Below, piece by piece: positions 1 through 8,441 of a DNA stretch of 64,000 nt. The notes beneath the pieces are model-generated. The model did no database searches. It was not told the origin of the DNA and worked only from the letters and a program-made list of their open reading frames with translations. Source of the DNA: Catellatospora vulcania (lineage in GTDB: Bacteria > Actinomycetota > Actinomycetes > Mycobacteriales > Micromonosporaceae); contig NZ_WARX01000007.1 in assembly GCF_009720385.1 (NCBI RefSeq), forward strand, positions 372,001-436,000, written 5' to 3'. How positions within the stretch are numbered: the first letter of the stretch is position 1; each line of letters opens with the position of its first letter. A program made the translations under genes and the position numbers.

Positions 1-888
1 GGCGGCGGCTTCGACGTGTACGCCGGACTCCCGCTCGCCCTCGCCCTGCGCAACGCCGGCACCCGGGTCACCCTGGCCAGCTACGCGGTCAGCGAACTCG
101 GCGCGCTGAGCCCGGCGTCCTGGGTGCGCACCGGCCTGGCCGCGGTGCGACCCGACAGCGCCGGCAACGACCGGTACTTCCCGGAACGCACCCTGGCCCG
201 CTGGCTGGCCGCCCAGGGCCACGACCCCGTCGTGTACGCCTTCGAGCGCACCGGGGTGCGCCCGCTGCGCGCCGCGTACCGGGCGCTGATCGAACGGCTC
301 GGCATCGACGCGGTCGTGCTCGCCGACGGCGGCACCGACATCCTCATGCGCGGCGACGAGGCCGGCCTCGGCACGCCCGAGGAGGACATGACCAGCCTGG
401 CCGCCGTCGCGGGACTGCCCGTGCCGCAGAAGCTGGTGGTCAGCCTCGGCTTCGGCATCGACTCCCACCACGGCATCTGCCACGCGCACGTGCTGGAGAA
501 CCTGGCCGCGCTGCAGCGGGAGGGGGCGTACCTGGGCGCGTTCTCGATCCCGCCGGGCAGCGCGGAGGCCGCCGCCTACTGCGCCGCGGTCGCGCACGCC
601 GCCGCCGTCACGCCGCATACCGCCAGCATCGTCAACACGCAGATCGCCTCGGCGGTGCGCGGCGAATTCGGCGACGTGCACACCCTGCCCCGCACCGAGG
701 GCACGGAACTGTTCGTCAACCCGCTGATGGCGATGTACTTCACCGTCGACCTCGACGGGCTGGCCCGGCACGTGCACTACCTGCCGCGACTGGAGCACAC
801 CCGGACCCGGGCCGAGGTCGCGCTCGCCATCGAGGAGTACCGCGGCGGCCTGGACCGTCCCCGGGCCCGCCGCCCGATCCCGCACTGA
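1..888 (+). CDS. DUF1152 domain protein, 5' end outside the window
   Basis: The frame is open from base 1, so the gene starts before the window and only about 295 C-terminal residues are visible. The first residues, GGGFDVYAGLPLALAL, match the glycine-rich N-terminal motif of the DUF1152 family, and DGGTDILMRGDE followed by LGTPEED is its second signature. Members are predicted cytosolic Rossmann-like proteins with no established reaction, so no substrate is proposed. A GTG at 16 would remove the conserved GGG loop and is treated as internal. A hairpin follows the stop. Confidence 0.8.
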   Translation, partial: GGGFDVYAGLPLALALRNAGTRVTLASYAVSELGALSPASWVRTGLAAVRPDSAGNDRYFPERTLARWLAAQGHDPVVYAFERTGVRPLRAAYRALIERLGIDAVVLADGGTDILMRGDEAGLGTPEEDMTSLAAVAGLPVPQKLVVSLGFGIDSHHGICHAHVLENLAALQREGAYLGAFSIPPGSAEAAAYCAAVAHAAAVTPHTASIVNTQIASAVRGEFGDVHTLPRTEGTELFVNPLMAMYFTVDLDGLARHVHYLPRLEHTRTRAEVALAIEEYRGGLDRPRARRPIPH

Positions 889-902
889 TCCACCCGTGCC
901 CG

Positions 903-932
903 GAGTACAGCCGCCGTATCGCGGCCGTACTC
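903..932 (+). terminator. candidate hairpin terminator after the DUF1152 gene
   Basis: Arms GAGTAC and GTACTC (903-908 and 927-932) enclose a second paired block GCCGC/GCGGC around a six-base loop, with one unpaired base on each side. There is no U-tract, as is common for actinobacterial terminators. It lies 14 bases after the stop codon. Confidence 0.4.
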
Positions 933-1011
933 GGGGTGTTCGCGTGCGCCACATCGGACGTTCCTACCGTCGGAGTCCGTCCAGGGCAGTCTCGCGCAGG
1001 GAGGACCGACG

Positions 1012-2361
1012 ATGCTTCGGAACAGGGCAAGAACCGTGGGCCTGGGGGTGGCCGCGGCGACACTGCTGGCCGCGGTGGCCTTCACCGGCTCGGCGCAGGC
1101 CGCCGAGCCCTCGCAGTTCACCGTGGTCAACGGGGCGATCCGCACCGCGACCGGCACCCCGGTGCCCGCCTCGGGCACCCACGCCTCGCTGTGGGGCAAC
1201 TCCAGCTACGCCACCACCACGATCACCGGCTCCGGCCGGGTGCAGCTCGGCGCGATCGGCGACAACTGCGAGGGCTGGCCCACCGTGCAGGTGACCGTCG
1301 ACGGGACCGTCGCGGGCAGCACCACCATCGTCAGCGCCACCCAGTACGGCACCTACGGCGTCGGCCCGGCCCTCGCGGCGGGCACGCACAGCGTGAAGAT
1401 CCAGTTCGTCAACGACTTCAGCTCGTCCTCGTGCGACCGCAACGTGCACCTCGGGTACGCCCGGATGGAGTTCGCCACCACGGACCCGAAGTTCACCTTC
1501 GCCGTCCTGCCCGACACCCAGCAGGAGGTGCTCAACGCCTCCGACACCCGTTTCCGCAACCGCACCAACTGGCTGGTGAACAACCGCGCCGCGCTCGACC
1601 TGCGATTCGTGAGCCACTCCGGGGACGTGGTCAACTGGGACACCCCCGACCACTCCCAGTACGTGATCGCCCGGGACGCGATGCGGCCGCTGGAGACGGC
1701 GGGCATCCCGTACAACCTGGCCATCGGCAACCACGACACCCAGGCCACCGGCGTCGGCGGCTCGGCCCGCGACCCCGCCCGCACCCGTGAGCTGGTCCGC
1801 GACACGACCGTGTTCAACCAGTACTTCACCGCCGGCCAGTACGGCGCGGTGCGCGGCCAGTACGAGGCCGGCAAGGTCGACAACTCGTACAACACCTACC
1901 AGGCCGGCGGCGTGCAGTGGCTGGTCATGGTCCTGGAGTTGTGGCCCCGGACCGGTGTCGTGAACTGGGCCAAGAGCGTCGTCGCGGCCAACCCGCGGCA
2001 CAACGTCGTGATCGTCACGCACGACTACATCGACGGCAACGGCAACATCGAGCAGAGCGCCGGCTACGGCGAGACCAGCCCGCAGTACCTGTACGACAAC
2101 CTGGTCAAGCAGTACGCCAACGTGAAGTTCGTGTTCTCCGGCCACACCGGCGTCGCGGGCAACCGCGTCGACACCGGCGTCAACGGCAACAAGATCTACA
2201 CGTTCCTCCAGACGTTCCACTCGAACACCACCAACCCGGTGCGCCTGATCGAGATCGACACTGCCGCGAACTCGCTGCACACGTGGATCTACGGGCCGTA
2301 CAACAACCAGACCTTCACCGAGTACGACCGCACCGTCACCGGCATCGGCCTGGTCCGCTGA
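1012..2361 (+). CDS. exported calcineurin-like phosphoesterase with N-terminal carbohydrate-binding-like domain
   Basis: A 449-residue protein with a Sec signal peptide ending in AQA near residue 30. Residues about 33-155 form a beta-rich region resembling calcium-dependent xylan-binding modules (tentative). From about 160 the metallophosphoesterase motifs appear in order: DTQ (168-170, in place of DxH), GDVVN (204-208), GNHD (239-242), THDY and GHTG. The metal-binding core is therefore largely intact and an extracellular phosphomonoester or phosphodiester hydrolase is likely; the substrate is unknown. The ATG has a GGAGG ribosome site six bases upstream. It is monocistronic, ending in a strong hairpin. 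Confidence 0.8.
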   Translation: MLRNRARTVGLGVAAATLLAAVAFTGSAQAAEPSQFTVVNGAIRTATGTPVPASGTHASLWGNSSYATTTITGSGRVQLGAIGDNCEGWPTVQVTVDGTVAGSTTIVSATQYGTYGVGPALAAGTHSVKIQFVNDFSSSSCDRNVHLGYARMEFATTDPKFTFAVLPDTQQEVLNASDTRFRNRTNWLVNNRAALDLRFVSHSGDVVNWDTPDHSQYVIARDAMRPLETAGIPYNLAIGNHDTQATGVGGSARDPARTRELVRDTTVFNQYFTAGQYGAVRGQYEAGKVDNSYNTYQAGGVQWLVMVLELWPRTGVVNWAKSVVAANPRHNVVIVTHDYIDGNGNIEQSAGYGETSPQYLYDNLVKQYANVKFVFSGHTGVAGNRVDTGVNGNKIYTFLQTFHSNTTNPVRLIEIDTAANSLHTWIYGPYNNQTFTEYDRTVTGIGLVR

Positions 2362-2371
2362 TCCCGCCGGT

Positions 2372-2407
2372 CGATCCCGGGTCCGTCGCACCCCGGACCC
2401 GGGATCG
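2372..2407 (+). terminator. strong hairpin after the phosphoesterase gene
   Basis: A perfect 14-bp stem (2372-2385 with 2394-2407, arm CGATCCCGGGTCCG) closes an 8-base loop 11 bases after the stop. There is no T-run; the strength of the stem and its position support termination. Confidence 0.7.
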
Positions 2408-2420
2408 GTCACCGTCGCCC

Positions 2421-2451
2421 TTGACCTCAAGCGCGCTTGAGCAGGCAGGCT
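2421..2451 (+). promoter_or_regulatory. SoxR-like MerR-family promoter upstream of the VOC gene
   Basis: A -35-like TTGACC (2421-2426) and a weak -10 CAGGCT (2446-2451) are separated by an over-long 19-bp spacer occupied by the perfect palindrome CTCAAGCGCGCTTGAG (2426-2441). Long spacers with a central dyad are the hallmark of MerR-family promoters, and the CTCAAG...CTTGAG half-sites match the known SoxR box. The expected start of transcription leaves a leader of about 25 bases before the ATG at 2483. No soxR gene is in the window. Confidence 0.55.
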
Positions 2452-2482
2452 GGTCGGCACCACCGACCGCACGGGAGCCGCG

Positions 2483-2890
2483 ATGACCATCGACCCGAGG
2501 GCGCACCTGCGCCTGGCCCGCCCCTGCCGCGACCTCGCGGCCGCCGAACGCTTCTACGTCGACGGGCTCGGCCTGCACGTCCTCTACCGGGGGTCCGCCG
2601 ACGGGCCCGGTGAACACGACCTGCTGATGCTCGGCTGGCCCGGCGCGTCCTGGCACCTGGAACTGGTCGCGGGGGAGAACCTGGCGGCCCCGCCCGCGCC
2701 CACCGCCGAGGATCTGCTCGTGCTCTACCTGGCCGGGCCGGTCGACGACACGCTGGTGGCGCGCCTGACGGAAGCCGGGGGCAGCCGGATGTCGCAAGGG
2801 CCGTACTGGGACCGCTGGGGTGTCACCGTCGCCGACCCCGACGGTTACCGGCTCGTGCTGAGCACCCGGACCTGGTCCAACGCCGGTTAG
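2483..2890 (+). CDS. VOC family (glyoxalase/bleomycin-resistance fold) protein
   Basis: A 135-residue single-domain VOC protein. The opening LRLARPCRDLAAAERFYVDGLG and the closing region with DRWG, VTVADPDGYRLVL are typical of the two beta-alpha-beta-beta-beta repeats of glyoxalase I and antibiotic-binding relatives. H, E and similar metal ligands can be suggested (HLELV near residue 58) but not proved, so either a metal-dependent lyase/isomerase or a drug-sequestering protein is possible. The ATG follows GGGAG by six bases. The upstream SoxR-like promoter points to induction by redox-active compounds. It overlaps the convergent neighbour by four bases. Confidence 0.75.
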   Translation: MTIDPRAHLRLARPCRDLAAAERFYVDGLGLHVLYRGSADGPGEHDLLMLGWPGASWHLELVAGENLAAPPAPTAEDLLVLYLAGPVDDTLVARLTEAGGSRMSQGPYWDRWGVTVADPDGYRLVLSTRTWSNAG

Positions 2891-3384
2891 GGGCCGAGCC
2901 GGTGCAGTTCGACACCGGTGAGCCGGCCTGCTGCGACCTCCGCGGTGAGGAACGTCGCGTACGGCTGGCGGCGGCGGTCGGTGGGCGAACCCGGATTGAT
3001 CAGCCGCAGCCCGGTCGGGGCGGTGCTGTCCCAGGGGATGTGCGAGTGGCCGAAGAACAGCACGTCGCAATCGGGGAACAGGGCCGCGCAGCGCCGCTCG
3101 CGGCCGGTCGCGGGCCCGGTCTCGTGGATCACGGCGAGCCGCAGCCCGGCCAGCTCGGCGCGGGCCGTCTCCGGCAGCCGGGCGCGCAGGGCCGGACCGT
3201 CGTTGTTGCCGTACACCGCGATCAGCTGCTGGGCCCGCCGCTCCAGCTCGTCGAGCAGCGCCACGTCGACCCAGTCACCGGCGTGCACGACGACGTCGGC
3301 CCCATCGACCGCATCCCACAGCGGCGCGGGCAGCTGCCGGGCCCGCTTGGGCACATGCGTGTCCGCCATGACCACCAATCGCAC
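2887..3384 (-). CDS. YfcE/MJ0936-type metallophosphoesterase
   Basis: A 165-residue cytosolic phosphoesterase of the small YfcE/MJ0936 class. All metal-site motifs are present in order: DTH (8-10), HAGD, GNND, a lone H in VIHE, GHSH, then the family's NPGS turn near the C terminus. Family members hydrolyse phosphodiesters with Mn or Ni; the physiological substrate is usually unknown. Its length equals the family norm. It overlaps the end of the convergent VOC gene by four bases and begins just after the end of the TPR gene upstream, so the two may be cotranscribed. Confidence 0.82.
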   Translation of the reverse strand: MRLVVMADTHVPKRARQLPAPLWDAVDGADVVVHAGDWVDVALLDELERRAQQLIAVYGNNDGPALRARLPETARAELAGLRLAVIHETGPATGRERRCAALFPDCDVLFFGHSHIPWDSTAPTGLRLINPGSPTDRRRQPYATFLTAEVAAGRLTGVELHRLGP

Positions 3385-3398
3385 CTGCCCACCCTAGG

Positions 3399-4388
3399 CT
3401 AGGCTGCCTCGCCCGCCACCTCCCGCGCCGTGGCGACAAGGTCGGCGGGCAGGTGCGGATGTCCACACGCCCGATCGATCAGCAGGCTCCGGTACGGCGA
3501 GTCAGGCATCTGCCGAGCCAGGGCGATCAGTTCGGTCAGGTCGGCGGCCGTGCCGGTGAGCCTGGTCCGGTACGCCGCACGACCCGCGAGCAGCATCACC
3601 TCGGCGGGCTCATGCCGCAGGCCCCTCTCTGCGGACTCGACAGCTGCGGCGAAGTCGCCCAGTTCGGCCCGCAGGTCGGCGACGTCGAGGTACAGCGACC
3701 AGTTGGCCGGTTCGAGCGCGAGCGCCCGCTCGAAGGCGTCCACGGCCTGCTGCGGATCGCCGAGTCTGCGCCAGGTGCCGGCCCGGACGACCTCGGTGAA
3801 CATGACCGGCTCGACCGCGTCCGCCTGATCGCAGAGTGCCAACGACTCGCGGGTCAGGCCGCACGCCCGCAGCATGATCGCCATGCGCGCCATCGCCTCG
3901 GGCCGCGGATCACGTGCCGACACCAGCCCGATCGCCTGGAACCACGGCGCCAGCCGCGCCTGCATGCCGTTTGCGGCCAGGTCGTGCCCGCCGTCCGTGG
4001 TCCGCAACGCCGCCTCGGCCAGCGCGTCGGCGTTCACCGACGCCAGGAACCGCTGGTCGCTGAACCACGGGGCGGCGGACCATGCACGACCTGGCGCATG
4101 TCCCACCACCGACCCGAGCCACAGCACCGCCGTGTCCATGTCGCCGTCGAGGAACGAGACGTAGGCGTTGGCGGCCAACGCCCCCGTGGACGCGGCAGTG
4201 GTCAGGAACTCGGCAGTCTCCGCAGGCCGGGACCGCCGCAGTTCGGCGAACGCCTCGTACGGCTCGGGTTCCTGCGGGGCCGACGCGATGGCGCGCGCAA
4301 GGTGCATCGCCGCCTGGGCCGGGTTGCCACCGCAGTGCGACAGGACCCGCGCCAGCGAGACGTCGAGAGTCCCAAGGTGCTTCGACAT
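3399..4388 (-). CDS. tetratricopeptide-repeat protein
   Basis: A 329-residue soluble protein made almost wholly of paired helices. Clear TPR units occur near the C terminus (AVDAFERALALEPANWSLYL, then a unit ending in SAERGLRHEP) and weaker ones through the rest. No enzymatic domain or signal peptide is visible, so a scaffold or protein-binding role is the most that can be inferred. The stop lies 14 bases before the start of the downstream phosphoesterase, suggesting one transcript. The ATG start gives MSKHLGTLDVSLARVL and lacks a strong ribosome site. Confidence 0.7.
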   Translation of the reverse strand: MSKHLGTLDVSLARVLSHCGGNPAQAAMHLARAIASAPQEPEPYEAFAELRRSRPAETAEFLTTAASTGALAANAYVSFLDGDMDTAVLWLGSVVGHAPGRAWSAAPWFSDQRFLASVNADALAEAALRTTDGGHDLAANGMQARLAPWFQAIGLVSARDPRPEAMARMAIMLRACGLTRESLALCDQADAVEPVMFTEVVRAGTWRRLGDPQQAVDAFERALALEPANWSLYLDVADLRAELGDFAAAVESAERGLRHEPAEVMLLAGRAAYRTRLTGTAADLTELIALARQMPDSPYRSLLIDRACGHPHLPADLVATAREVAGEAA

Positions 4389-4663
4389 CGCGTGAGCCTA
4401 TCGACCGCCGCGGCGTTCGTGGAGCCGTCCCGAGACGAGTACGGGGGCGGGTCGGTCGGCGACCTGGCTCGGCCGGCAGGTGGGACCCGAGGGACGGGTG
4501 AGCAGACAGTGGCGGGCGGGTCGCGCGGATCGCGGATCGCGCGGTCGGTCACCGCGCCCAGGCATAGCCTGATTCGTGAAAGCGCGGGCTACCCGCCCGG
4601 ACGCGGCGAGCGTCGGCGCGGACGCTGTCCCGCAGCAGGTCGCCGTTGCCGAAGGAGCCGCAC

Positions 4664-5956
4664 ATGAGTACGTCCGCGGGTGTCCGGGCGCTGCAGGGTC
4701 CGCCCGCGGCGGGCCTGTTCCAGGGACGCCGCCTGGTGGTGGTCAGCGACGCCGACGCGGTCCCGTCCGCACCTCAGCACGCGCGGCTCGGTCCGCGCGA
4801 GTCCGGGCAGGAGGACACGCTCACCGTCATCGAGCTGCCGCTGGCCTTCGACGGGACACTGCCGACGATCGGCACGATCGCCGCGTCGAACTCGGTGACA
4901 CCGCCGCCGAGCGTGCTCGCCGTCGACGCGGAGGGCGCCCACGCGTACGTGGTGGAGACCCTCGGCCAGCGCGGCCCCGACGCGCACCTGCTGACCGACC
5001 TGGACGCGGGCAGCACGGTCCGCGCCTTCGACATCAGGGACGCGAAGCATCCACAGCTGCTGTTCGCCTACCCGGCCGGGCACATGCCGCAGGCCGTGTC
5101 GCTGCATCCCCGGGGCGGGCTGCTGGCGCTGGCGTGCGGGGACGTCTTCGCGATCCTCGGCCCGGATCCCCACCCGTCGCTGCGGCTGGTCCCGGTCGGG
5201 CCGAACGGGTTCGGCGACGGGACGGTGCTGGTGCCGCGCGGCGAGAACGGTGAGCCGATCGTGCCGTCCTACGTGGAGTGGCATCCGGGCGGCGAGCTGT
5301 TCGCGGCCTGCTTCCCCTGGCGGGACGAGGTACGCCTGTTCGCCGCGCACCGCACGCCGGAGCTGTGGATCGAGCCGCTCGGACCGGCGATCAGGACCGG
5401 CCGGTTCCCGTTCGCGGGGCGCTTCACCCCGGACGGGCGGCATTTCCTCACCACGGACGTGCTGTGGGGCGGCGGCATCGGCGGCGTGGACGCCGAACCG
5501 AACGAGGGCCGCCTGTCGGTCCTGCGGATCGACGCGGACACCGGCACGGGGGAGAAGATCGGCGAAGCCGGCGTGGGCCTGCATCCGGGCGGGCTGGCCG
5601 TCAGCCGCGACGGCCGCCTGGTGGTCACCTCGAACCTGCGGATGAGCGATCTCGCCTGGGGCGATCCGCGGCTGGACCGGCAGAGTTCGCTGAGCCTGCT
5701 CACCTTCGACCCGGTGACCGGCCGCCTGGACACGGTGGGTGAGGAGCTGTTCGACGGGCTGCGGCCCGAGGGCGTCGCCTTCGACGTGGACGGCAAGTTC
5801 GTCGTGGTGACCGTGTTCGACCACCTCGATCTCGTGCATCGGCGAGGCGAGCTGCGATTCTTCGAGGTGGTCCAGCAGGGCGGCACGCCTCGGCTGTGCC
5901 CGACGTACTACTCGATCGAGGTCATGCGCGGCCCGCACACGCTCGTCGTCGTGTGA
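4664..5956 (+). CDS. beta-propeller protein, lactonase-like
   Basis: About 430 residues with repeated blade signatures such as HPRGGLLALACGD, WHPGGELFAACFP, FTPDGRHFLTTD and LHPGGLAVSRDGRLVVTS, as in 7-bladed lactonase and YncE-like propellers. No signal peptide is seen, so it is probably cytosolic. A sugar-lactone hydrolase role is possible but catalytic residues cannot be assigned. The ATG at 4664 is preferred over the in-frame TTG at 4646 because GAAGGAG sits six bases before it. The 275-base gap upstream shows only low-complexity GC-rich DNA. A palindromic terminator repeat follows. Confidence 0.65.
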   Translation: MSTSAGVRALQGPPAAGLFQGRRLVVVSDADAVPSAPQHARLGPRESGQEDTLTVIELPLAFDGTLPTIGTIAASNSVTPPPSVLAVDAEGAHAYVVETLGQRGPDAHLLTDLDAGSTVRAFDIRDAKHPQLLFAYPAGHMPQAVSLHPRGGLLALACGDVFAILGPDPHPSLRLVPVGPNGFGDGTVLVPRGENGEPIVPSYVEWHPGGELFAACFPWRDEVRLFAAHRTPELWIEPLGPAIRTGRFPFAGRFTPDGRHFLTTDVLWGGGIGGVDAEPNEGRLSVLRIDADTGTGEKIGEAGVGLHPGGLAVSRDGRLVVTSNLRMSDLAWGDPRLDRQSSLSLLTFDPVTGRLDTVGEELFDGLRPEGVAFDVDGKFVVVTVFDHLDLVHRRGELRFFEVVQQGGTPRLCPTYYSIEVMRGPHTLVVV

Positions 5957-5963
5957 ACGGTTT

Positions 5964-6009
5964 GGAAGGGCACCTTCTACAACGCATAGCGTTGTGAAGG
6001 TGCCCTTCC
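5964..6009. terminator. interspersed palindrome, family A (GGAAGGGCACCTTC), convergent site
   Basis: The left arm from 5964 (GGAAGGGCACCTTCTACAACG) pairs with the right arm ending at 6009, with one bulged base and a CATAG loop. It fills the 55-base gap between two convergent genes, so it can terminate both. Relatives occur at 40724-40772, 50733-50776 and 56648-56695. Confidence 0.75.
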
Positions 6010-6011
6010 TT

Positions 6012-6911
6012 TCACTTGACGTTCGCGAGGAACGCGGCGGTGGCGGTTTGGATGGCGGTGATGCAGGCGGCCACGGCCGGGTGGCCGCCGGAGCCGCGCC
6101 GGTAGGCGATCCTCGTGCGACGGCGTGAGTCCAGTGGGACCAGCCGCACCCCGGGCGGTGGCTGGACGGCGCCGAGCTGCGGCACCAGGGCCACCCCTTG
6201 TCCTGCCGCGACCAGTGCGAGCACGGCTGTGAAGTCGTCGGCGTGGTGCCGGGCCCGCAGCGGGTGCCCGGCGGCCTGGCAGACCCGGATCGCGACCGTG
6301 TGGCACAGCGTGCCCGGCGTGCCCACGATCCAGTCGGCGTCTCGGGCGGCGCGCACCGGGTCGTCGCCGACCGGGAACGCCTCGGGCACCGCGAGGTACA
6401 CGGTCTCGTCGAGCAGCGGCTGGGAGTCGACGGTCGGGTCGGGCACGACCGGCGCGAGGTCGTAGTCGTGCAGCAGCGCCACGTCGAGGCGGCGTTCGCG
6501 CAGCGCGTCGGGCATGGCGACCGGGTCCAGCTCGGTGACCGTCAGGTCGAGTGCCGGATGGTCGCGGGCGAGCGCGACCAGTGCGGCGGGCAGCAGTGTG
6601 CGCACCGCGGTCGGGAACGCGCCGATGCGCACCGTGCCGTGCAGGCCGGTGCGGGCCGCGGCCAGCGTCGCCGCGGCGGCCTCCAGCGCGGCGAGTACGG
6701 TCTCGGCGTGGCGTACCAGTGCGGTGCCCGCCGGGGTGAGGGTGACGCCGCGCCCGGTCCGCTCGATCAGCGGCACGCCTGCCTCGCGCTGCAAAGTGGC
6801 CAGCTGCTGCGACACCGCGGACGGGGAGTAGGTGTGGGCCTCGGCGACCGCCGCGATCGTGCCCAGCCGGGCGAGGTCGCGAAGCAGCCGCAGGCGGCGC
6901 ACGTCAAGCAT
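6012..6911 (-). CDS. LysR-family transcriptional regulator
   Basis: A 299-residue LTTR of normal length. Residues 1-60 hold the winged helix-turn-helix (LARLGTIAAVAEAHTYSPSA, VSQQLATLQREAGVPLIER), and the rest is a periplasmic-binding-like effector domain (HGTVRIGAF onward). It is divergent from the DapA-like aldolase 70 bases away, the classic LTTR arrangement, so it probably controls that gene and itself in response to a substrate or product of the aldolase. The ATG lies at the edge of the shared regulatory region. Confidence 0.85.
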   Translation of the reverse strand: MLDVRRLRLLRDLARLGTIAAVAEAHTYSPSAVSQQLATLQREAGVPLIERTGRGVTLTPAGTALVRHAETVLAALEAAAATLAAARTGLHGTVRIGAFPTAVRTLLPAALVALARDHPALDLTVTELDPVAMPDALRERRLDVALLHDYDLAPVVPDPTVDSQPLLDETVYLAVPEAFPVGDDPVRAARDADWIVGTPGTLCHTVAIRVCQAAGHPLRARHHADDFTAVLALVAAGQGVALVPQLGAVQPPPGVRLVPLDSRRRTRIAYRRGSGGHPAVAACITAIQTATAAFLANVK

Positions 6912-6940
6912 CAGATCAGCTTACGGGTTGCCTCAGGAAT

Positions 6941-6957
6941 CGGAACTGGTCCTTCCG
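6941..6957. promoter_or_regulatory. possible LysR operator
   Basis: The inverted repeat CGGAA-N7-TTCCG lies in the 70-base divergent region between the LysR and aldolase genes. The arms are only 5 bp, so this is a weak candidate supported mainly by position. Confidence 0.25.
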
Positions 6958-6981
6958 GGACGGTTTCGGCAGCATGAGGTC

Positions 6982-7842
6982 ATGACGCTGCATGGCCTGT
7001 ACATCCCACTGATCACCCCGTTCGGCGCGGACGGCGCGGTCGCCCTCGACGCGCTGGAACGGCTCGCCCACCAGGTGCTCGACGACGGGGCGACCGGCCT
7101 CGTCGCGCTCGGCACCACCGGCGAGCCCGGCTCGCTCACCGAGCCCGAGAAGCAGTCCGTGATCGAGACCGTCGCCCGGGTGTCCCGCGAGCGGTCGGCC
7201 CCGCTGATCGTCGGCGCGGCCACCGCCGAGGCCCTCGCCGCGCTGGCCGCCGTCCCCGAAGCGGTGGCCGCGCTGACCGTCGTGCCGCCGTTCGTGCGCC
7301 CCGGCGAGGCGGGCGTGCTCGCGCACTTCGCCCGGCTGGCCGAGGCGAGCCCGGTGCCGATCGTCGTCTACGACATCCCGTACCGCACCGGGCAGTACCT
7401 GACCGCGGGCGCGCTGCGCGGGCTGGCCGCGATCGGCAACGTGGCCGGGGTCAAGTACGCCGGGGGCGGCATCAACGAGGACACCGTCGCGATGATGGCC
7501 GACCCCCGGTTCGCCGTGCTCGGCGGCGACGACACGTTCATCTCGCCGCTGCTGGCACTGGGCGCGCACGGCGGCATCCTGTCCTCGGCGCACCTGGCCA
7601 CCGCGCAGTTCGCCGAGCTGATCCGCCTGTGGCAGGCCGGCGACGCGACCCGCGCCCGAGCCCTCGGCCACCGGCTCGCACCGCTGTCCAAGGCCCTGTT
7701 CGCCGAGCCCAACCCGACGGTCGTCAAGTCCGCCCTACACGCCCAGGGCCGCATCCCCACCCCCGGCGTACGCCTCCCACTCCTCAACGCCCACCCCGAC
7801 AACACCGCCACGGCCCTCAAACACCTCGCCGAGCTCGGTTGA
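6982..7842 (+). CDS. DapA/NanA-family class I aldolase
   Basis: A 286-residue TIM-barrel aldolase of the dihydrodipicolinate synthase/N-acetylneuraminate lyase family. GTTGE (44-48), Tyr130 in VVYDIPYRTG and the Schiff-base Lys158 in GVKYAGG are all present, so it should catalyse a pyruvate (or 2-oxoacid) aldol reaction. The isolated setting beside a LysR regulator argues for a catabolic or secondary role rather than lysine synthesis. The ATG at 6982 gives the conserved start LHGLYIPLITPF; the frame is open further upstream but has no homologous sequence there. Confidence 0.82.
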   Translation: MTLHGLYIPLITPFGADGAVALDALERLAHQVLDDGATGLVALGTTGEPGSLTEPEKQSVIETVARVSRERSAPLIVGAATAEALAALAAVPEAVAALTVVPPFVRPGEAGVLAHFARLAEASPVPIVVYDIPYRTGQYLTAGALRGLAAIGNVAGVKYAGGGINEDTVAMMADPRFAVLGGDDTFISPLLALGAHGGILSSAHLATAQFAELIRLWQAGDATRARALGHRLAPLSKALFAEPNPTVVKSALHAQGRIPTPGVRLPLLNAHPDNTATALKHLAELG

Positions 7843-7854
7843 CGATCACCGGTG

Positions 7855-7919
7855 CTGCAGTTTCGGGGAAACTGTAGGAAACTCGGCCCTGATGCCTGCA
7901 GTTTCCCCGAAACTGCAGG
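7855..7919. repeat. paired palindromes, family C (CAGTTTC-GGG/CCC-GAAACTG)
   Basis: Two related hairpins lie 17 bases apart. The first (7855-7877) has the core CAGTTTC-GGG-GAAACTG, and the second (7895-7919) is an exact 11-bp stem, CCTGCAGTTTC, around CCC. They fill the gap between convergent genes ending at 7842 and 7934, and probably act as a two-way terminator. Two near-copies side by side indicate local duplication of a mobile or slippage-prone repeat. Confidence 0.65.
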
Positions 7920-7933
7920 GCCCGGGATGCTCT

Positions 7934-8374
7934 TCAGTGCGCGGTGCCGAACTGCCATTCCATGCCGGCGATGTGCGCACCGGCCTCGGTCATGATCGCC
8001 TCGACGCTGTCCCGGCCCGCCGACGAGGGCACGGTGGCGACGGCGAACTGCCGCTGCGGCGGGGCCTCGACGTAGCCGCCGACGGACTCGAAGGCCTTGG
8101 CCAGCCACGCCATGGCGTGCTCGTCGAGCGGCGGGTCGGCGTACACCTGCACGCTGTCGTTCGGCCCGCGGCGCACCACCTGGAAGCCGCTCGCAGCCAG
8201 CACCAGCACGTCACCGGCGGCCGCGCCCGTCACCAGGCCGGGGCTGCCGAGCAGCTCCACCAGCCCGCCCGCCAGCGCCTTCGCGGGCAGCACCTCGGTG
8301 ATGAGCTGGCCGTCGGGCTCGAAGGCGGTGAGCCGGACGTGGCCGTACTGGTCGGAGTCGGTTCCCTCGGTCAT
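7934..8374 (-). CDS. conserved hypothetical protein, DUF4265-like
   Basis: A protein of about 146 residues from the ATG at 8374 (MTEGTDSDQYG); another ATG at 8386 is also possible and neither has a clear ribosome site. The central motif AAGDVLVLAASGFQVVRRGP and the C-terminal EWQFGT resemble DUF4265-type proteins found beside toxin or immunity genes, but that assignment is tentative. No signal peptide or membrane segment is present. It ends convergently with the aldolase gene and stands alone. Confidence 0.55.
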   Translation of the reverse strand: MTEGTDSDQYGHVRLTAFEPDGQLITEVLPAKALAGGLVELLGSPGLVTGAAAGDVLVLAASGFQVVRRGPNDSVQVYADPPLDEHAMAWLAKAFESVGGYVEAPPQRQFAVATVPSSAGRDSVEAIMTEAGAHIAGMEWQFGTAH

Positions 8375-8441
8375 GGCGGAGATCATGCCAGCCACCCCGC
8401 CCGGGGGTAAGACCCGATCGCTGCAGCTTCCTGCTGCGCCG

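Noticed and set aside
4389-4663. GCGGATCGCGGATCGCG repeat near 4525 as an operator
   Set aside because: Low-complexity GC-rich direct repeat with no flanking promoter or regulator.
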